Positions 26,794-36,273 of a stretch of 38,935 nt of DNA are shown here, piece after piece (positions within the stretch are counted from its first letter, which is position 1; the number at the start of each line of letters is the position of its first letter). The notes under the pieces were generated by a model that did no database searches, was not told the DNA's origin, and was given only the letters and a program-made list of their open reading frames with translations. The position numbers and the translations under genes were made by a program. Location of the stretch: the NCBI GenBank assembly GCA_037140475.1, contig JBAXEJ010000019.1, forward strand, positions 1-38,935. The letters run 5' to 3'. Origin of the DNA: PALSA-1006 sp037140475. Lineage in GTDB: Bacteria > Pseudomonadota > Gammaproteobacteria > Burkholderiales > Gallionellaceae.

Positions 26794-27735
26794 ATGGCGA
26801 AAGAAATTTTGGCGGACTCGCCACAGTTTATGGCTGCTTACGACTTTATGGGCAAGCTCCTTTCTGAATCAGGTGAGAAGAACGCGGCGCTAGATGTTTT
26901 GCAAAAAGCACGTGAAGTTTCTCCCGGCACGATGAGTCGAGTGCGTGAATTGAGCTCGTTGGCAGTGAGCGCGGGCAAGCCTGAAATTGCTGAGATAGTA
27001 ATGAAGCAGGCGTTGTTAAAACATAAATTTTCCCCAGTGCGTCAAGCGAATGATTACGCTGTTCTTTCAAAAGCATTAGTGAATCAAGGTAAGGCGGCAG
27101 AAGCGCTAACTGTGGTGGCTGACGCGCAGAAAAGTTTTAGCGACGATCACAGTACTGTATTGCTGGCCGCAACAGAGAGTGTGGCGCATCGTGCGGCAGG
27201 TAATCATGCTCAAGCCGAAGCTGCTATTTCTAAAGCAATGTCGCATGGTGATTTGAGTAAGCTGCCAGCGCAAACGGTCATTTCGTTAGCTGATGCTTGT
27301 TTTGCCTTGGGCAAAGAGGCAGAGGCAACTAGCTTGTTGCATCACGCGATTCAAAATAATCACGAAGACGAAGTAATCAAAGGCAAGGTGCACGCAGTAT
27401 TAACGGCGGCAGGTAAAGATCATTCCGAAGCGACGGCGATGATTGAAGCGAGCACGCAGGAAGTCATATTGTTGAACAACGATGGTGTGCGTAAAGCGCA
27501 AGCTGGCCAACTTGCAGAGGCAATTGAGATGTTGTGCCAAGCGGCCAACCGCTTACCTAATAATTTGCAGATTGTGAGTAATGCGGCCTTGGTGACTGCT
27601 CTTGATTTAGTACGTAATGGCAATACGCCAGACAAGTTTGAAAAGTGTATTTACTATCGTAATTCGTTGATAAAAAAATCACCTTCTCATCCCAAACTCG
27701 TGCAAATTGATGATCTGATCAAGCAGTTGAAGTAG
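26794..27735 (+). CDS. TPR region, C-terminal part of the split RR-TPR gene
   Basis: The product has about seven tetratricopeptide-like helical pairs (for example NAALDVLQKAREVSPG and KAQAGQLAEAIEMLCQAANRLP), a protein-interaction scaffold. The first internal ATG is at 26794, but the coding frame reaches back to the codon after the TAA at 26761 (QLDKKVEAQ). This ORF is therefore the downstream half of the upstream receiver gene. Unless translation reinitiates or reads through, it is not made in full. It ends 3 bases before the convergent CNNM/CBS gene. Confidence 0.65.
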   Translation: MAKEILADSPQFMAAYDFMGKLLSESGEKNAALDVLQKAREVSPGTMSRVRELSSLAVSAGKPEIAEIVMKQALLKHKFSPVRQANDYAVLSKALVNQGKAAEALTVVADAQKSFSDDHSTVLLAATESVAHRAAGNHAQAEAAISKAMSHGDLSKLPAQTVISLADACFALGKEAEATSLLHHAIQNNHEDEVIKGKVHAVLTAAGKDHSEATAMIEASTQEVILLNNDGVRKAQAGQLAEAIEMLCQAANRLPNNLQIVSNAALVTALDLVRNGNTPDKFEKCIYYRNSLIKKSPSHPKLVQIDDLIKQLK

Positions 27736-27738
27736 CTA

Positions 27739-29037
27739 TTAATCGCTGATGGGGTGTAAGTGCGGGCGCGCAAAAACTTCATCCACGCGATTGTTATCCA
27801 TATCCACTACCTCAAAGCGCCAACCGTTCCAATCGAAAACCTCCGCTTTTTTAGGAATGTGTCCGACAGTGGTGATGACGAAGCCTCCCACGGTGTGATA
27901 GTTGCCCAGTTCTTCTTCGGGTAGCAAAGAGAGACCTAATTTTTCCTTCATTTCATCTATTGGCAATAAGCCATCTAGTAACCATGAGCCATCCTCACGT
28001 TGCACGGCAAGGGGTAGCTCATCAATCGATTTGGGTATGTCACCTACCACCGCGGAGAGTAAGTCGCTCATGGTAACTAATCCTTCGACCTGACCGAATT
28101 CATTAACCACCAATGACAAATGAGTTTTTTGTTCGCGGAAAAACTCCAGCACGCCGATTAGCGATTGTGTGTTGGGAATAAAGTGGATGGCATGCGTGGG
28201 TAGCTTTCCCATGTCGAGAGGTTCGCCAGCAAGCAAGCGTTGTAGTAACTCTCTACTTTCGATATAGCCCATTACTTGTGAGAGGCCGCCTTTGCACACT
28301 AAAAAGCGCGAGACTTTTCTGTTTTGAATCTTCTCTAAATTGATCGGGCTGGCTTCTTGCAAGTCCAAATAAATAATATCGTTTGCGGGGGTCATAATGC
28401 CCGCCACTTTGCGATCGTCCAAGCGAAACACGTTGCCTAGTAATTCGCCCGCAGTTTCATCTAAATCACCATCACGTCGCCCAGCGGAAATCATGGCGCG
28501 AATTTCGTCAGACGCCATGTGTGCTTCGCTTACTTTGAAAGGAAACAAGGCGAGTATCTTTTCACTGGCAACGGACAATGCCCAAATAAAGGGGCGAGTG
28601 AGTTTTGCAAATAAGGCCATCAACGGGGCGAGCAAGGAGGCGATCGCTTCAGGGCGCGCTAAGGCGATGCGCTTGGGGATGATTTCGCCGACGACGATGG
28701 TGGCAAAGGTGATGCTGCCGACCACCAGTAACAAGGCGAGTGGGTACTGCATAAATGATAACAACGGCAAATGTAATTCGAGTGCAGCTTCAATTCGAGG
28801 CACCCACATTGATTCGCCAAAAACGCCAAGCAGTGTGGCGAGTGCCGTTAGGCCTGTTTGTGTGGCGGCCAATAACTTTGAAGGTTGATTGCGCAGGGCG
28901 ACGGCGATAGAGGCTCCTTCGTTACCCTCGGCCGCCATCTGTTGCAAAAGAGCGGGGCGGCTTGCTGCAATGCTCATTTCCGACATGGCAAAAAAACCGC
29001 TGAGTAATATTAAGAAGACGAGAATTCCAATTTCCAT
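27739..29037 (-). CDS. CNNM-CBS inner-membrane protein, CorC/YtfL type
   Basis: The 432-residue protein has the N-terminal CNNM (DUF21) membrane domain with three to four helices (about 1-180). It contains SGFFAMSEMSIAASRPALLQ and GEIIPKRIALARPE. Two CBS domains follow (about 210-335), then the C-terminal CorC_HlyC domain (about 345-428; YHTVGGFVI). Relatives such as YfjD, YtfL/PaeA and CorC affect magnesium, cobalt or polyamine export. Old annotations call them hemolysins, which is misleading. A GAGGAAC ribosome site supports the start. The exact substrate is unknown. Confidence 0.87.
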   Translation of the reverse strand: MEIGILVFLILLSGFFAMSEMSIAASRPALLQQMAAEGNEGASIAVALRNQPSKLLAATQTGLTALATLLGVFGESMWVPRIEAALELHLPLLSFMQYPLALLLVVGSITFATIVVGEIIPKRIALARPEAIASLLAPLMALFAKLTRPFIWALSVASEKILALFPFKVSEAHMASDEIRAMISAGRRDGDLDETAGELLGNVFRLDDRKVAGIMTPANDIIYLDLQEASPINLEKIQNRKVSRFLVCKGGLSQVMGYIESRELLQRLLAGEPLDMGKLPTHAIHFIPNTQSLIGVLEFFREQKTHLSLVVNEFGQVEGLVTMSDLLSAVVGDIPKSIDELPLAVQREDGSWLLDGLLPIDEMKEKLGLSLLPEEELGNYHTVGGFVITTVGHIPKKAEVFDWNGWRFEVVDMDNNRVDEVFARPHLHPISD

Positions 29038-29126
29038 GGCAAGTTCCTCGGTTGGTCAATTATGAATACTGATAAGTCAGTAAAATCAATTAGTTATGTT
29101 GACTTCAAGATTTGCGTTGGCGCGAA

Positions 29127-30353
29127 TTAAGTCGTGCCAGAGTCCTGGTCGTGTCCGTGTTTTCGGTACAGCAGACCCATGATGCTCGCCATCAATAGGC
29201 CAAACACAATGGTGATCACGTAGATGGAAAAATTAAGTTTTTCCATTGCGGCATAAAGCGCAAGCATGATAAAGATACTGATATTTTCGTTAAAGTTTTG
29301 CACCGCAATCGAGCTACCTGCGCCCATGAGCAAATGGCCGCGATGCTGTAGCAACGCGTTCATGGGGACAACAAAGAAGCCCCCCATTGCCCCCATCAGA
29401 ATGAGCAAAATAATTGCGTGAGTGGGGTTGGTGATGAGTGGCATACATACCACTAACACACCCATGCCAATGCCAACTGGAAGTACATTTACAGCGTGAT
29501 TTAATTTGACGAAGCGCGCGGCCAAAATCGAACCGAAAGCAATGCCGAGCGCAAACCATGCAGTGAGTTTAGCGGCACTGCTGATGTCGTAATTCAAGGC
29601 AACTGCCGCCCACGCTAGCAAAATCAAACGCAAGCTCGCGCCCGCTCCCCAAAATAAAGTAGTGACGGCAAGTGATACTTGGCCTAGCGGGTCTTTCCAC
29701 AGCAATTTAAAACAATGAACAAATTCTTTTAACAGAAAAATTGGGTCGCGGCTTAAGGGTTTGTGATCAATCGGCAGTTGAGGGATGTAGAGATTGAAGA
29801 TGGCCGCCACAGCATAAAGCAACAAAATAATGCAGATCGCTAACTCTGGGGCGGTGTCGATGCCCGGCATGTTCCACCATTGCAACATCGAGGCTGAAAT
29901 CGTTGGGCTAATTAGAATGCCGCCGACTACCGCGCCAAGAATAATGGCTAGCACGGTGAGGCCTTCCATCCAGCTATTGGCGAGTACCAGTTTTTCGGGG
30001 GGGAGATATTCAGTGAGGATGCCGTATTTGGCTGGCGAGTAAGCGGCTGCGCCAAAACCGACGAAGCCATAAGCGAGCAAGGGATTAACGCCGAGCAACA
30101 TGGCGACACAACCGATCATTTTTAGTGTGTTGCTGATAAACATCACGCGACCTTTGGGGAGCGAATCAGCAAACGCGCCAACAAAGGGCGCGAGGATAAT
30201 GAAAGAAATAATGAAGGATTGTTGCAGAACCGGCGTGTACCAGCTTGGTGCGCTCATCAGATGAAGCAAAGCAATGGCGGCAAAAAGTAGGGCATTGTCA
30301 GCGAGCGCGGAAAAGAACTGTGCCGCTAAAATTGTATAAAAGCCGCGATTCAT
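29127..30353 (-). CDS. lplT: Lysophospholipid transporter LplT
   Basis: The 408-residue major facilitator protein has about 12 hydrophobic segments and the LplT opening MNRGFYTILAAQFFSALADN. It also carries PAKYGILTEYLPPEKLVLANSWMEG in the middle (quoted in parts from the family pattern). LplT flips 2-acyl lysophospholipids inward for reacylation. The gene is divergent from alr, a common neighbourhood in betaproteobacteria. Directly upstream lies a short frame that begins with the same 14 residues and ends by overlapping this start codon. Confidence 0.9.
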   Translation of the reverse strand: MNRGFYTILAAQFFSALADNALLFAAIALLHLMSAPSWYTPVLQQSFIISFIILAPFVGAFADSLPKGRVMFISNTLKMIGCVAMLLGVNPLLAYGFVGFGAAAYSPAKYGILTEYLPPEKLVLANSWMEGLTVLAIILGAVVGGILISPTISASMLQWWNMPGIDTAPELAICIILLLYAVAAIFNLYIPQLPIDHKPLSRDPIFLLKEFVHCFKLLWKDPLGQVSLAVTTLFWGAGASLRLILLAWAAVALNYDISSAAKLTAWFALGIAFGSILAARFVKLNHAVNVLPVGIGMGVLVVCMPLITNPTHAIILLILMGAMGGFFVVPMNALLQHRGHLLMGAGSSIAVQNFNENISIFIMLALYAAMEKLNFSIYVITIVFGLLMASIMGLLYRKHGHDQDSGTT

Positions 30354-30460
30354 GTTCTTTCGGTGAAGGCTGATGTGCGAAGCACGTTAAAGATTGCTTC
30401 GCGATCTGGAGGGAACCAAAAAAATTGTGCTGCCAGAATGGTGTAGAAGCCGCGGTTCAT
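30350..30460 (-). pseudogene. Remnant duplicate of the lplT 5' end, or an upstream leader frame
   Basis: This 36-codon frame begins MNRGFYTILAAQFF, identical at all 14 residues to LplT, then diverges (WFPPDREAIFNVLRT). Its TGA overlaps the lplT ATG (ATGA, 30350-30353). Most of the 14 codons differ from lplT at synonymous sites (for example CTG/TTA, AAC/AAT, CAA/CAG). The copy is therefore not a fresh duplication. It may be the scar of a replaced lplT homologue, now perhaps working as a coupled leader. No good ribosome site is seen before its ATG. Confidence 0.6.
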
Positions 30461-30560
30461 TAGATGAGGCTGTTTTTTTTGAGAGACCGTTTTATAACAT
30501 GAAAAGATAGGCCCTGCTATCATTCGCGCACTTAAAAATTAATCACCACGAGATGTATTT

Positions 30561-31622
30561 ATGCCTCGCCCCATCCAAGCACACATTGACCTATCCGCTT
30601 TAAAAAATAATTTGCGTGTTGCCAAACGTCGTAGCACGAGTCGCATTATGGCGGTCATCAAAGCCAATGCTTATGGCCACGGCTTATTGCGTATTGCGGG
30701 CGCCCTGGACGAGGCGGAAGGAATTGCATTGTTAGATGTGCAAGATGCCATTCAGCTACGTGATGCAGGCAATCGCCAAACGATTTTGTTACTCGAAGGT
30801 TTTTTTAACGCCGAAGATTTGCAATTGATAGCTGAGTACGAGTTGGCTACGGTTATTCATAGCGCTTATCAATTGGATTTGCTTGATGCCTATCCGCGCC
30901 GTAACGCTCTGCAAGTTTGGCTCAAAATAAATACGGGCATGAATCGCCTTGGCTTTGCGGTGGATGAAGTGCCTGCTGTGATGGAGCGCCTTAAATCTCA
31001 TCGCGCCGTGCGTGAAGTAACGCTGATGACGCATTTTTCACATGCTGACGAATCCGCAGGTGTCGCAAGTCAGCTAGAGCGTTTTAGTGGAATTACATCG
31101 GCTTATCGCGCGCCGCGCTCAATGGCTAATTCGGCGGCTTTATTGCGCTATCCCGCCACACATGGCGAATGGGTACGCCCTGGAATTATGCTGTTTGGTG
31201 CATCTCCCTTTGCAGAGGTGAGTGCAAAAGAATTGGGATTGCAACCGGTGATGACACTGAGTAGCGAAATAATTTCCATGCGTGAAATTAAATCAGGCGA
31301 ATACATTGGCTATGCAGGATTGTTTCAGTCTGACCGTAGTATGCGCATTGGCACAGTGGCTTGCGGCTATGCGGATGGTTATCCGCGCCATGCGCCAACT
31401 GGTACGCCAATTTTGGTGAACGGTCAGCGCTCGCAAACGCTAGGGCGGGTGTCGATGGATATGTTGTGTGTGGATTTAAGCAATATCCAAGGCGCGCAAG
31501 TTGGCAGCCGCGTTACCTTGTGGGGTGAAGGATTGCCGGTGGAAGAGGTGGCTCGCGCGGCAGGAACGATCAGCTATGAATTGCTTTGCGCGCTGGCACC
31601 AAGAGTGCCGCTGAAATATTAG
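30561..31622 (+). CDS. alr: Alanine racemase Alr
   Basis: The pyridoxal-phosphate enzyme interconverts L- and D-alanine for peptidoglycan precursors. The 353-residue protein has the cofactor lysine K34 in AVIKANAYGHG, the opposing catalytic tyrosine Y251 in GYAGLF and the substrate-loop motif RVSMDMLCVD. Its length and start match the biosynthetic Alr family. The gene diverges from lplT and converges on the methyltransferase gene 12 bases away. Confidence 0.96.
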   Translation: MPRPIQAHIDLSALKNNLRVAKRRSTSRIMAVIKANAYGHGLLRIAGALDEAEGIALLDVQDAIQLRDAGNRQTILLLEGFFNAEDLQLIAEYELATVIHSAYQLDLLDAYPRRNALQVWLKINTGMNRLGFAVDEVPAVMERLKSHRAVREVTLMTHFSHADESAGVASQLERFSGITSAYRAPRSMANSAALLRYPATHGEWVRPGIMLFGASPFAEVSAKELGLQPVMTLSSEIISMREIKSGEYIGYAGLFQSDRSMRIGTVACGYADGYPRHAPTGTPILVNGQRSQTLGRVSMDMLCVDLSNIQGAQVGSRVTLWGEGLPVEEVARAAGTISYELLCALAPRVPLKY

Positions 31623-31634
31623 TTGGATTGGTTG

Positions 31635-32255
31635 CTATTCAAAGAATTGCGCAGCGGTGTTTCGCGTTGTGTCATCGTCTAGGTCATTTTTGGTGGCCAT
31701 TGCCCATAAGTCGAAATTCTGCGGACGACTGTAACCCACCACTTTAGCGAATCCCGCACTTTGCAAAGTTGCTAACAGCACATTCAAAGTAAAGCCACAA
31801 CGATGTGCCATATATAAATTTCCTGCACGCATCGAAGAGCGCAAGCCATAGATCATATCCATCGGCGCAATAGGTCCTGCAGCTGAAACGTAAGCCGCAT
31901 CGGTTAATTTGTCTTGGGCAACCAAGGCGCAGATGGATTGCAAATCAGGACAGGTAATTACTACAAACCCATCAGATCGCAGCACCCGTTTAAACTCAGC
32001 TAGCGCAATTGGCACTTCATGTGGGTACAAGTGCTCTATGTTGTGCGACGAAAATATAGCATCCACACTTCCAGATTCAACAGCCGACATTTCTGTCATG
32101 CTACCCACTACATCGGGTTTCACTAGAGGATTGATGTCGAGACGCAGTTCTTTCCAGTTTGAAGTGTCGAAGCCTTTAGGACGCAGCGGTTGTTGCGTTG
32201 TTGGGTCTAGTCGAATAGGGCCACAGCCAACATGTAAAAAAGTTTTCATCTGCAT
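31635..32255 (-). CDS. SAM-dependent class I methyltransferase
   Basis: The 206-residue protein has a glycine-rich SAM-binding loop near the start (FLHVGCGPIR), an acidic ribose-binding residue in RLDINP and the post-II motif VDAIFSSHNIEHLYPHEV. A methyltransferase_11-like VLRSDGFVVITCPD motif follows. The substrate is unknown; small-molecule or sugar methylation is common for this type. ATGs at 32255 and 32249 are both in frame with no clear ribosome-site preference. The gene is convergent with alr. Confidence 0.8.
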   Translation of the reverse strand: MQMKTFLHVGCGPIRLDPTTQQPLRPKGFDTSNWKELRLDINPLVKPDVVGSMTEMSAVESGSVDAIFSSHNIEHLYPHEVPIALAEFKRVLRSDGFVVITCPDLQSICALVAQDKLTDAAYVSAAGPIAPMDMIYGLRSSMRAGNLYMAHRCGFTLNVLLATLQSAGFAKVVGYSRPQNFDLWAMATKNDLDDDTTRNTAAQFFE

Positions 32256-32404
32256 TTGCGACCATGGTTTTGAGGAGTGAGCGAATATTATAAACAGGAT
32301 GCGCTTATGCGAAACGCAAAGTTAAAGTTCGCTGGGATAAGCGCTTTGTTTCAGGCTAAAATCCCAAGCAAGACAAGCCACCCTCTACTTACAAAGGTTC
32401 AGAG

Positions 32405-33445
32405 ATGATTTTGCGCAAATTTGCTTTGGTTATATCTGTTTTTTTTATATCGTTGTTGAGCGTCAATTCAAGCTTTGCCGAAGTCAGTCGCAAGCAATAT
32501 CGGCTACTGATTTTGGATTCGCAAAAAGGCTATCCCTATGATGAGGTGCGTGCAGCTTTGCTGAGTTCGCTCAAGGGCTATGGCTATGAAGAGGGAAAGA
32601 ACCTGCACGCCACGTTACTTGTCGCAGGAAATGATGCTCAGGTGGGTGAAAAAATTCTAAGTGATGAGCTTATGAAACACCCTTACGATGCAGTATTTGT
32701 TGGCGGGACGGTTGCTACCATCGCAGCTAAGAATGTTCTGTTGGGAAATGCAGCGTACCCAGTGATTTTTGCTTCACCGACAGACCCAGTGGGCATTGGT
32801 GTGATTAAGGACTTTAAAAGCCCGCCTTTTTCAAATTTCACCGGTGTTTGTTATCCGGTTCCACCTAAGGCTAGGTTCAAATTCATACGGCGCTTGTTAC
32901 CTAAGGCTAAGACTTTCGGTTTAATTTATGCGGATATGCCCCAGTCGCACAGCTATAACCAATGGTTAACTGAACTTATCGCAAACAATGCTGAATTCTC
33001 GGACATCAAAATTATATTTCGTTCCGTGCCGTTGATTACTGGCGAAGATGGCGATAAAAAAATGGCGGAGGTGGCTATTCCGTTGATCAAAGAACTCGAT
33101 GGCAAAGTAGATGCCTTTATCAAACCCAATGACCAGATGGGGACGCGCAAGCAGTTTGCCGAAGTGGTTTATCGCGTGGCAAGTAAGCCGCTGATTGGGA
33201 TTACTAAAGACGATGTGATGGGGCATTGGGGTTCAACTGCGGTGATTTATCCTTCTCACAGTAGTATTGGGGAGCAGGCGGCAAGCATGGTGAAGGCGGT
33301 ATTTGAGGGTAAGTCAGTTGCCTCGATTACACCAGAATGGCCAAAAAAATATGGTTTCGCAATTGATCTGCCTAAGGCACATCAGTACAAAATTGATGTG
33401 CCAGTGGAGTTGCTGCAGCTAGCCGGAGAAAACATAATCAAATGA
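32405..33445 (+). CDS. Periplasmic substrate-binding protein (ABC_sub_bind type)
   Basis: The 346-residue protein has a signal peptide (residues 1-25, ending NSSFAEV). Its two-lobe binding-protein fold resembles the ABC transporter substrate-binding group PF04392, with DAVFVGGTVATIAAKN, YPVIFASPTDPVGIG and IYPSHSSIGEQAASM. No ABC permease or ATPase follows. Instead the stop overlaps, by 4 bases, the start of a membrane GGDEF-EAL enzyme. The likely role is to bind a ligand in the periplasm and present it to the sensor domain of that enzyme. The ligand is unknown. Confidence 0.8.
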   Translation: MILRKFALVISVFFISLLSVNSSFAEVSRKQYRLLILDSQKGYPYDEVRAALLSSLKGYGYEEGKNLHATLLVAGNDAQVGEKILSDELMKHPYDAVFVGGTVATIAAKNVLLGNAAYPVIFASPTDPVGIGVIKDFKSPPFSNFTGVCYPVPPKARFKFIRRLLPKAKTFGLIYADMPQSHSYNQWLTELIANNAEFSDIKIIFRSVPLITGEDGDKKMAEVAIPLIKELDGKVDAFIKPNDQMGTRKQFAEVVYRVASKPLIGITKDDVMGHWGSTAVIYPSHSSIGEQAASMVKAVFEGKSVASITPEWPKKYGFAIDLPKAHQYKIDVPVELLQLAGENIIK

Positions 33446-36225
33446 TTCGGATATCCACTTTTTTTAATTGGGCTAACTTAAAACTTAACCGAAAAATACT
33501 GATTGTTATCGTGACGGTTTTGCTCGTTTCGTTGGTGACGAGCGCAGTGGTGAATTTGCTCAACTTTCGACGCAATTACACAGAGGCGTTAATTACGGGT
33601 AGTTTTGGCTTGGGGCAGAGTTTGCATGGCGTCGTTCGCGAAATGCTGGACTTGGGGTTGCCACTGGATAGCTTGGTCGGCTTGGAAAGCAAAGTTAAAC
33701 AGGTGGTGGCTGAAAATCCGCACATCAGTTACGCAGCGATTGCTGATAGGAGTGGAAAAGCGATTTATCACAGTAGTAACGAACTGATTGGCCAACAGTT
33801 TTCTGATGAGGTGATGAAAAATAGCCTTGCTGCTACGCAGCGCTTGGTGCAGGTGTATCCGCGTTTTGATGGCCATAGTTATTACGATGTGACGATTCCA
33901 ATTATCGATTCAGGTGACACTAAAATCGGTGTTATTCGAATTGGTTTCCGCACTGAAGTGGTCAGCGAAAAAGTAAGGGAGTCGGTCATTCAAGTGTTGT
34001 TCAATTTGATCGTTACTTTTGTGCTCATTGTCTTGATCTTGAATTACTTCCTGCTGAAATTGGTTTCAAAGCCAGTCGTTACGCTATCGGAGCAAGCAAG
34101 CAAAATTACTGAGGGCAAGTTTGACATTAACTTTTCAACGAATAGAGTCGACGAGATTGGTTATTTGTCGAACTCGCTCAGCAAAATGGCGGCGACGATA
34201 AAATCACAGATGGACGCGTTGCATCAGTCTCAAGGCCAGCTCGAAATAAAGGTGGAGGAAAGAACCGCGGAGTTAGATATAGCCAACCGTGATTTATCAC
34301 AAAAGAACTCAGCATTGGTCGAGTCAATCGCCGAAAAAGACAAATTGTTTGTTTTACGCCAGGCATCTGAGGCTGCGCTGCAAGATCAACTTCGTTTTAC
34401 CAAGGGCCTCAACCAGATTGCTAAGCGAGTTGTGTTGCAAGATGACGCAATGGGGATTCTTGCTGATGTTGCTGCCATTGTTGGAGTGGTAGTCGGTGCT
34501 GATCGGGTAAGTATTAACGACATCGATTTTGCTAGGCAAGAATCGATAGGTTTAACGCGCTGGCAAAACCCTGTTTATCCGAATATTCAGCCTGTGAATA
34601 GTGTTTACCCTTTGCAGTTATTTCGCGATGCTGCCAAAGAGTTACTCACGCGACAAAGTGTTCTTGTCAGCTATCAAGATGCAATTCATCCTGTGCTTAC
34701 TGAAGATGGCTCAGGTGACTTCTTGCATAAGCAGTCTGGGATTAAGAGTTTGCTTTGGTATCCCTTTTCGTTCCGAGATGAGGGCTACTATTTGCTGTCC
34801 TTGCACCAAATCCACTCAAATAAAGTTTGGTCGGAAGCCGAAATTGGCTTTCTAGATTCCGCTGCTCAGTTAGTGAGCGTCGCGCTTGAGAAAATTCGTT
34901 TAATGAATGAAGGTCAGCACATGGCCTTTTATGATTCCCTTACACATCTACCGAACAGAAGGCTGTTGCTTGATCGTTTGCAACAGGCGCTGGCTTCTAG
35001 TGCTCGTAGTGGACGTAAAGGCGCGTTACTGTTTTTGGATCTGGACCACTTTAAAGTGATCAATGACACACTCGGACACCAAGTGGGTGATCATTTGCTA
35101 CGAGAGGTGTCGGGTAGATTGTTGGCCTGTGTGCGTGAAATCGACACAGTTGCTAGGCTTGGTGGTGATGAATTTGTGGTCATGTTGGAAGAGTTGAGTG
35201 ACGATGTACTTGAATCGGTGGTTGAGGCAGAAGCGATTGGCAATAAAATTCTCGCTAACTTAAGTGTGCCTTATCAGCTCGATGGTACGGAACATCACAA
35301 CACTCCCAGTATTGGCATCACCCTGTTTAATGGCCATGAGCAGAGCGCCAGTGAGTTGCTCAAGCAAGCCGACATTGCCATGTACCAGTCGAAAAAATTG
35401 GGGCGGAATACAGTTAGTTTGTTTAGCCCAGATATGCAACAAGAAATCAATCTGCGCGCTGCATTAGAGGATGATTTACGCGCTGCTTTAGAGCAAAAAG
35501 CTTTCCAGTTGCACTATCAAATTCAAGTAGATAGTCAGAAGAAAGTCGTGGGCGCAGAGGCGCTCATACGCTGGATTCATCCAGAGCGTGGTTATATTTC
35601 GCCAGTGCAATTTATTCCACTCGCAGAAGAAACTGGACTGATTCTGCCAATTGGTGAGTGGGTTTTGGCAACAGCTTGTCATCAGTTAAAGCAATGGCAA
35701 AGTAGCATCCCATCGCAAAAATTCATGCTGGCTGTTAACGTTAGCGCCAAGCAGTTTCATCAAGCTAAGTTCGTCGATCAAGTGCGGCAACATCTGCATA
35801 ATAGTGGCGCCGATCCCACTCGCCTAAAGCTTGAACTGACGGAAAGTATTTTGCTAGAAAACGTGGAAGACGTAATTCGTAAAATGAAAGAATTGAAGGA
35901 GCTGGGTATTCACTTCGCGATGGATGACTTTGGAACAGGCTACTCATCACTGCAATATATTAAATTATTGCCACTAGATCAGCTCAAAATTGACCAGTCT
36001 TTTATTCGAGATATTTCCTTAGACCCGAACGATGCCTCTATCGTGCAGACCATTGTGGCGATGAGCAAGGAGTTGGGCTTGGAAGTGATCGCCGAGGGAG
36101 TGGAGACTTTGTTGCAGCGCGACTTTTTGATTAAGCACGGTTGTCATTCGTATCAGGGGTATTTGTTCAGTAAGCCAGTGCCGATAGCTGAATTTGAAAG
36201 CATACTCAGCGGAGAGTACGCCTAA
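33442..36225 (+). CDS. Membrane HAMP-GAF-GGDEF-EAL cyclic-di-GMP enzyme
   Basis: The 927-residue protein has a first membrane helix (about 17-40), a periplasmic sensor region (40-185) and a second helix (about 186-208). HAMP (208-262), a coiled coil, GAF (about 315-480), GGDEF and EAL follow. The diguanylate cyclase site is intact (RLGGDEFVVML, GGDEF near 574-578) and carries a product-inhibition site REID five residues upstream. The phosphodiesterase site also looks intact (EALIRW near 705, ELTESILL, DDFGTGYSS, EGVET). Either activity, or a ligand-controlled switch, is possible. It overlaps the binding-protein gene by 4 bases. Confidence 0.9.
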   Translation: MIRISTFFNWANLKLNRKILIVIVTVLLVSLVTSAVVNLLNFRRNYTEALITGSFGLGQSLHGVVREMLDLGLPLDSLVGLESKVKQVVAENPHISYAAIADRSGKAIYHSSNELIGQQFSDEVMKNSLAATQRLVQVYPRFDGHSYYDVTIPIIDSGDTKIGVIRIGFRTEVVSEKVRESVIQVLFNLIVTFVLIVLILNYFLLKLVSKPVVTLSEQASKITEGKFDINFSTNRVDEIGYLSNSLSKMAATIKSQMDALHQSQGQLEIKVEERTAELDIANRDLSQKNSALVESIAEKDKLFVLRQASEAALQDQLRFTKGLNQIAKRVVLQDDAMGILADVAAIVGVVVGADRVSINDIDFARQESIGLTRWQNPVYPNIQPVNSVYPLQLFRDAAKELLTRQSVLVSYQDAIHPVLTEDGSGDFLHKQSGIKSLLWYPFSFRDEGYYLLSLHQIHSNKVWSEAEIGFLDSAAQLVSVALEKIRLMNEGQHMAFYDSLTHLPNRRLLLDRLQQALASSARSGRKGALLFLDLDHFKVINDTLGHQVGDHLLREVSGRLLACVREIDTVARLGGDEFVVMLEELSDDVLESVVEAEAIGNKILANLSVPYQLDGTEHHNTPSIGITLFNGHEQSASELLKQADIAMYQSKKLGRNTVSLFSPDMQQEINLRAALEDDLRAALEQKAFQLHYQIQVDSQKKVVGAEALIRWIHPERGYISPVQFIPLAEETGLILPIGEWVLATACHQLKQWQSSIPSQKFMLAVNVSAKQFHQAKFVDQVRQHLHNSGADPTRLKLELTESILLENVEDVIRKMKELKELGIHFAMDDFGTGYSSLQYIKLLPLDQLKIDQSFIRDISLDPNDASIVQTIVAMSKELGLEVIAEGVETLLQRDFLIKHGCHSYQGYLFSKPVPIAEFESILSGEYA

Positions 36226-36273
36226 TTATTGGTACCCCGAACGTACTTTTACCTTATAAGAATTGAGCATCAC

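Noticed and set aside
28397..28888. Long 163-codon frame on the plus strand within the CNNM/CBS gene
   Set aside because: It is antisense to well-conserved domains, has no family resemblance and is Ser/Lys-rich low-complexity, typical of a shadow frame.
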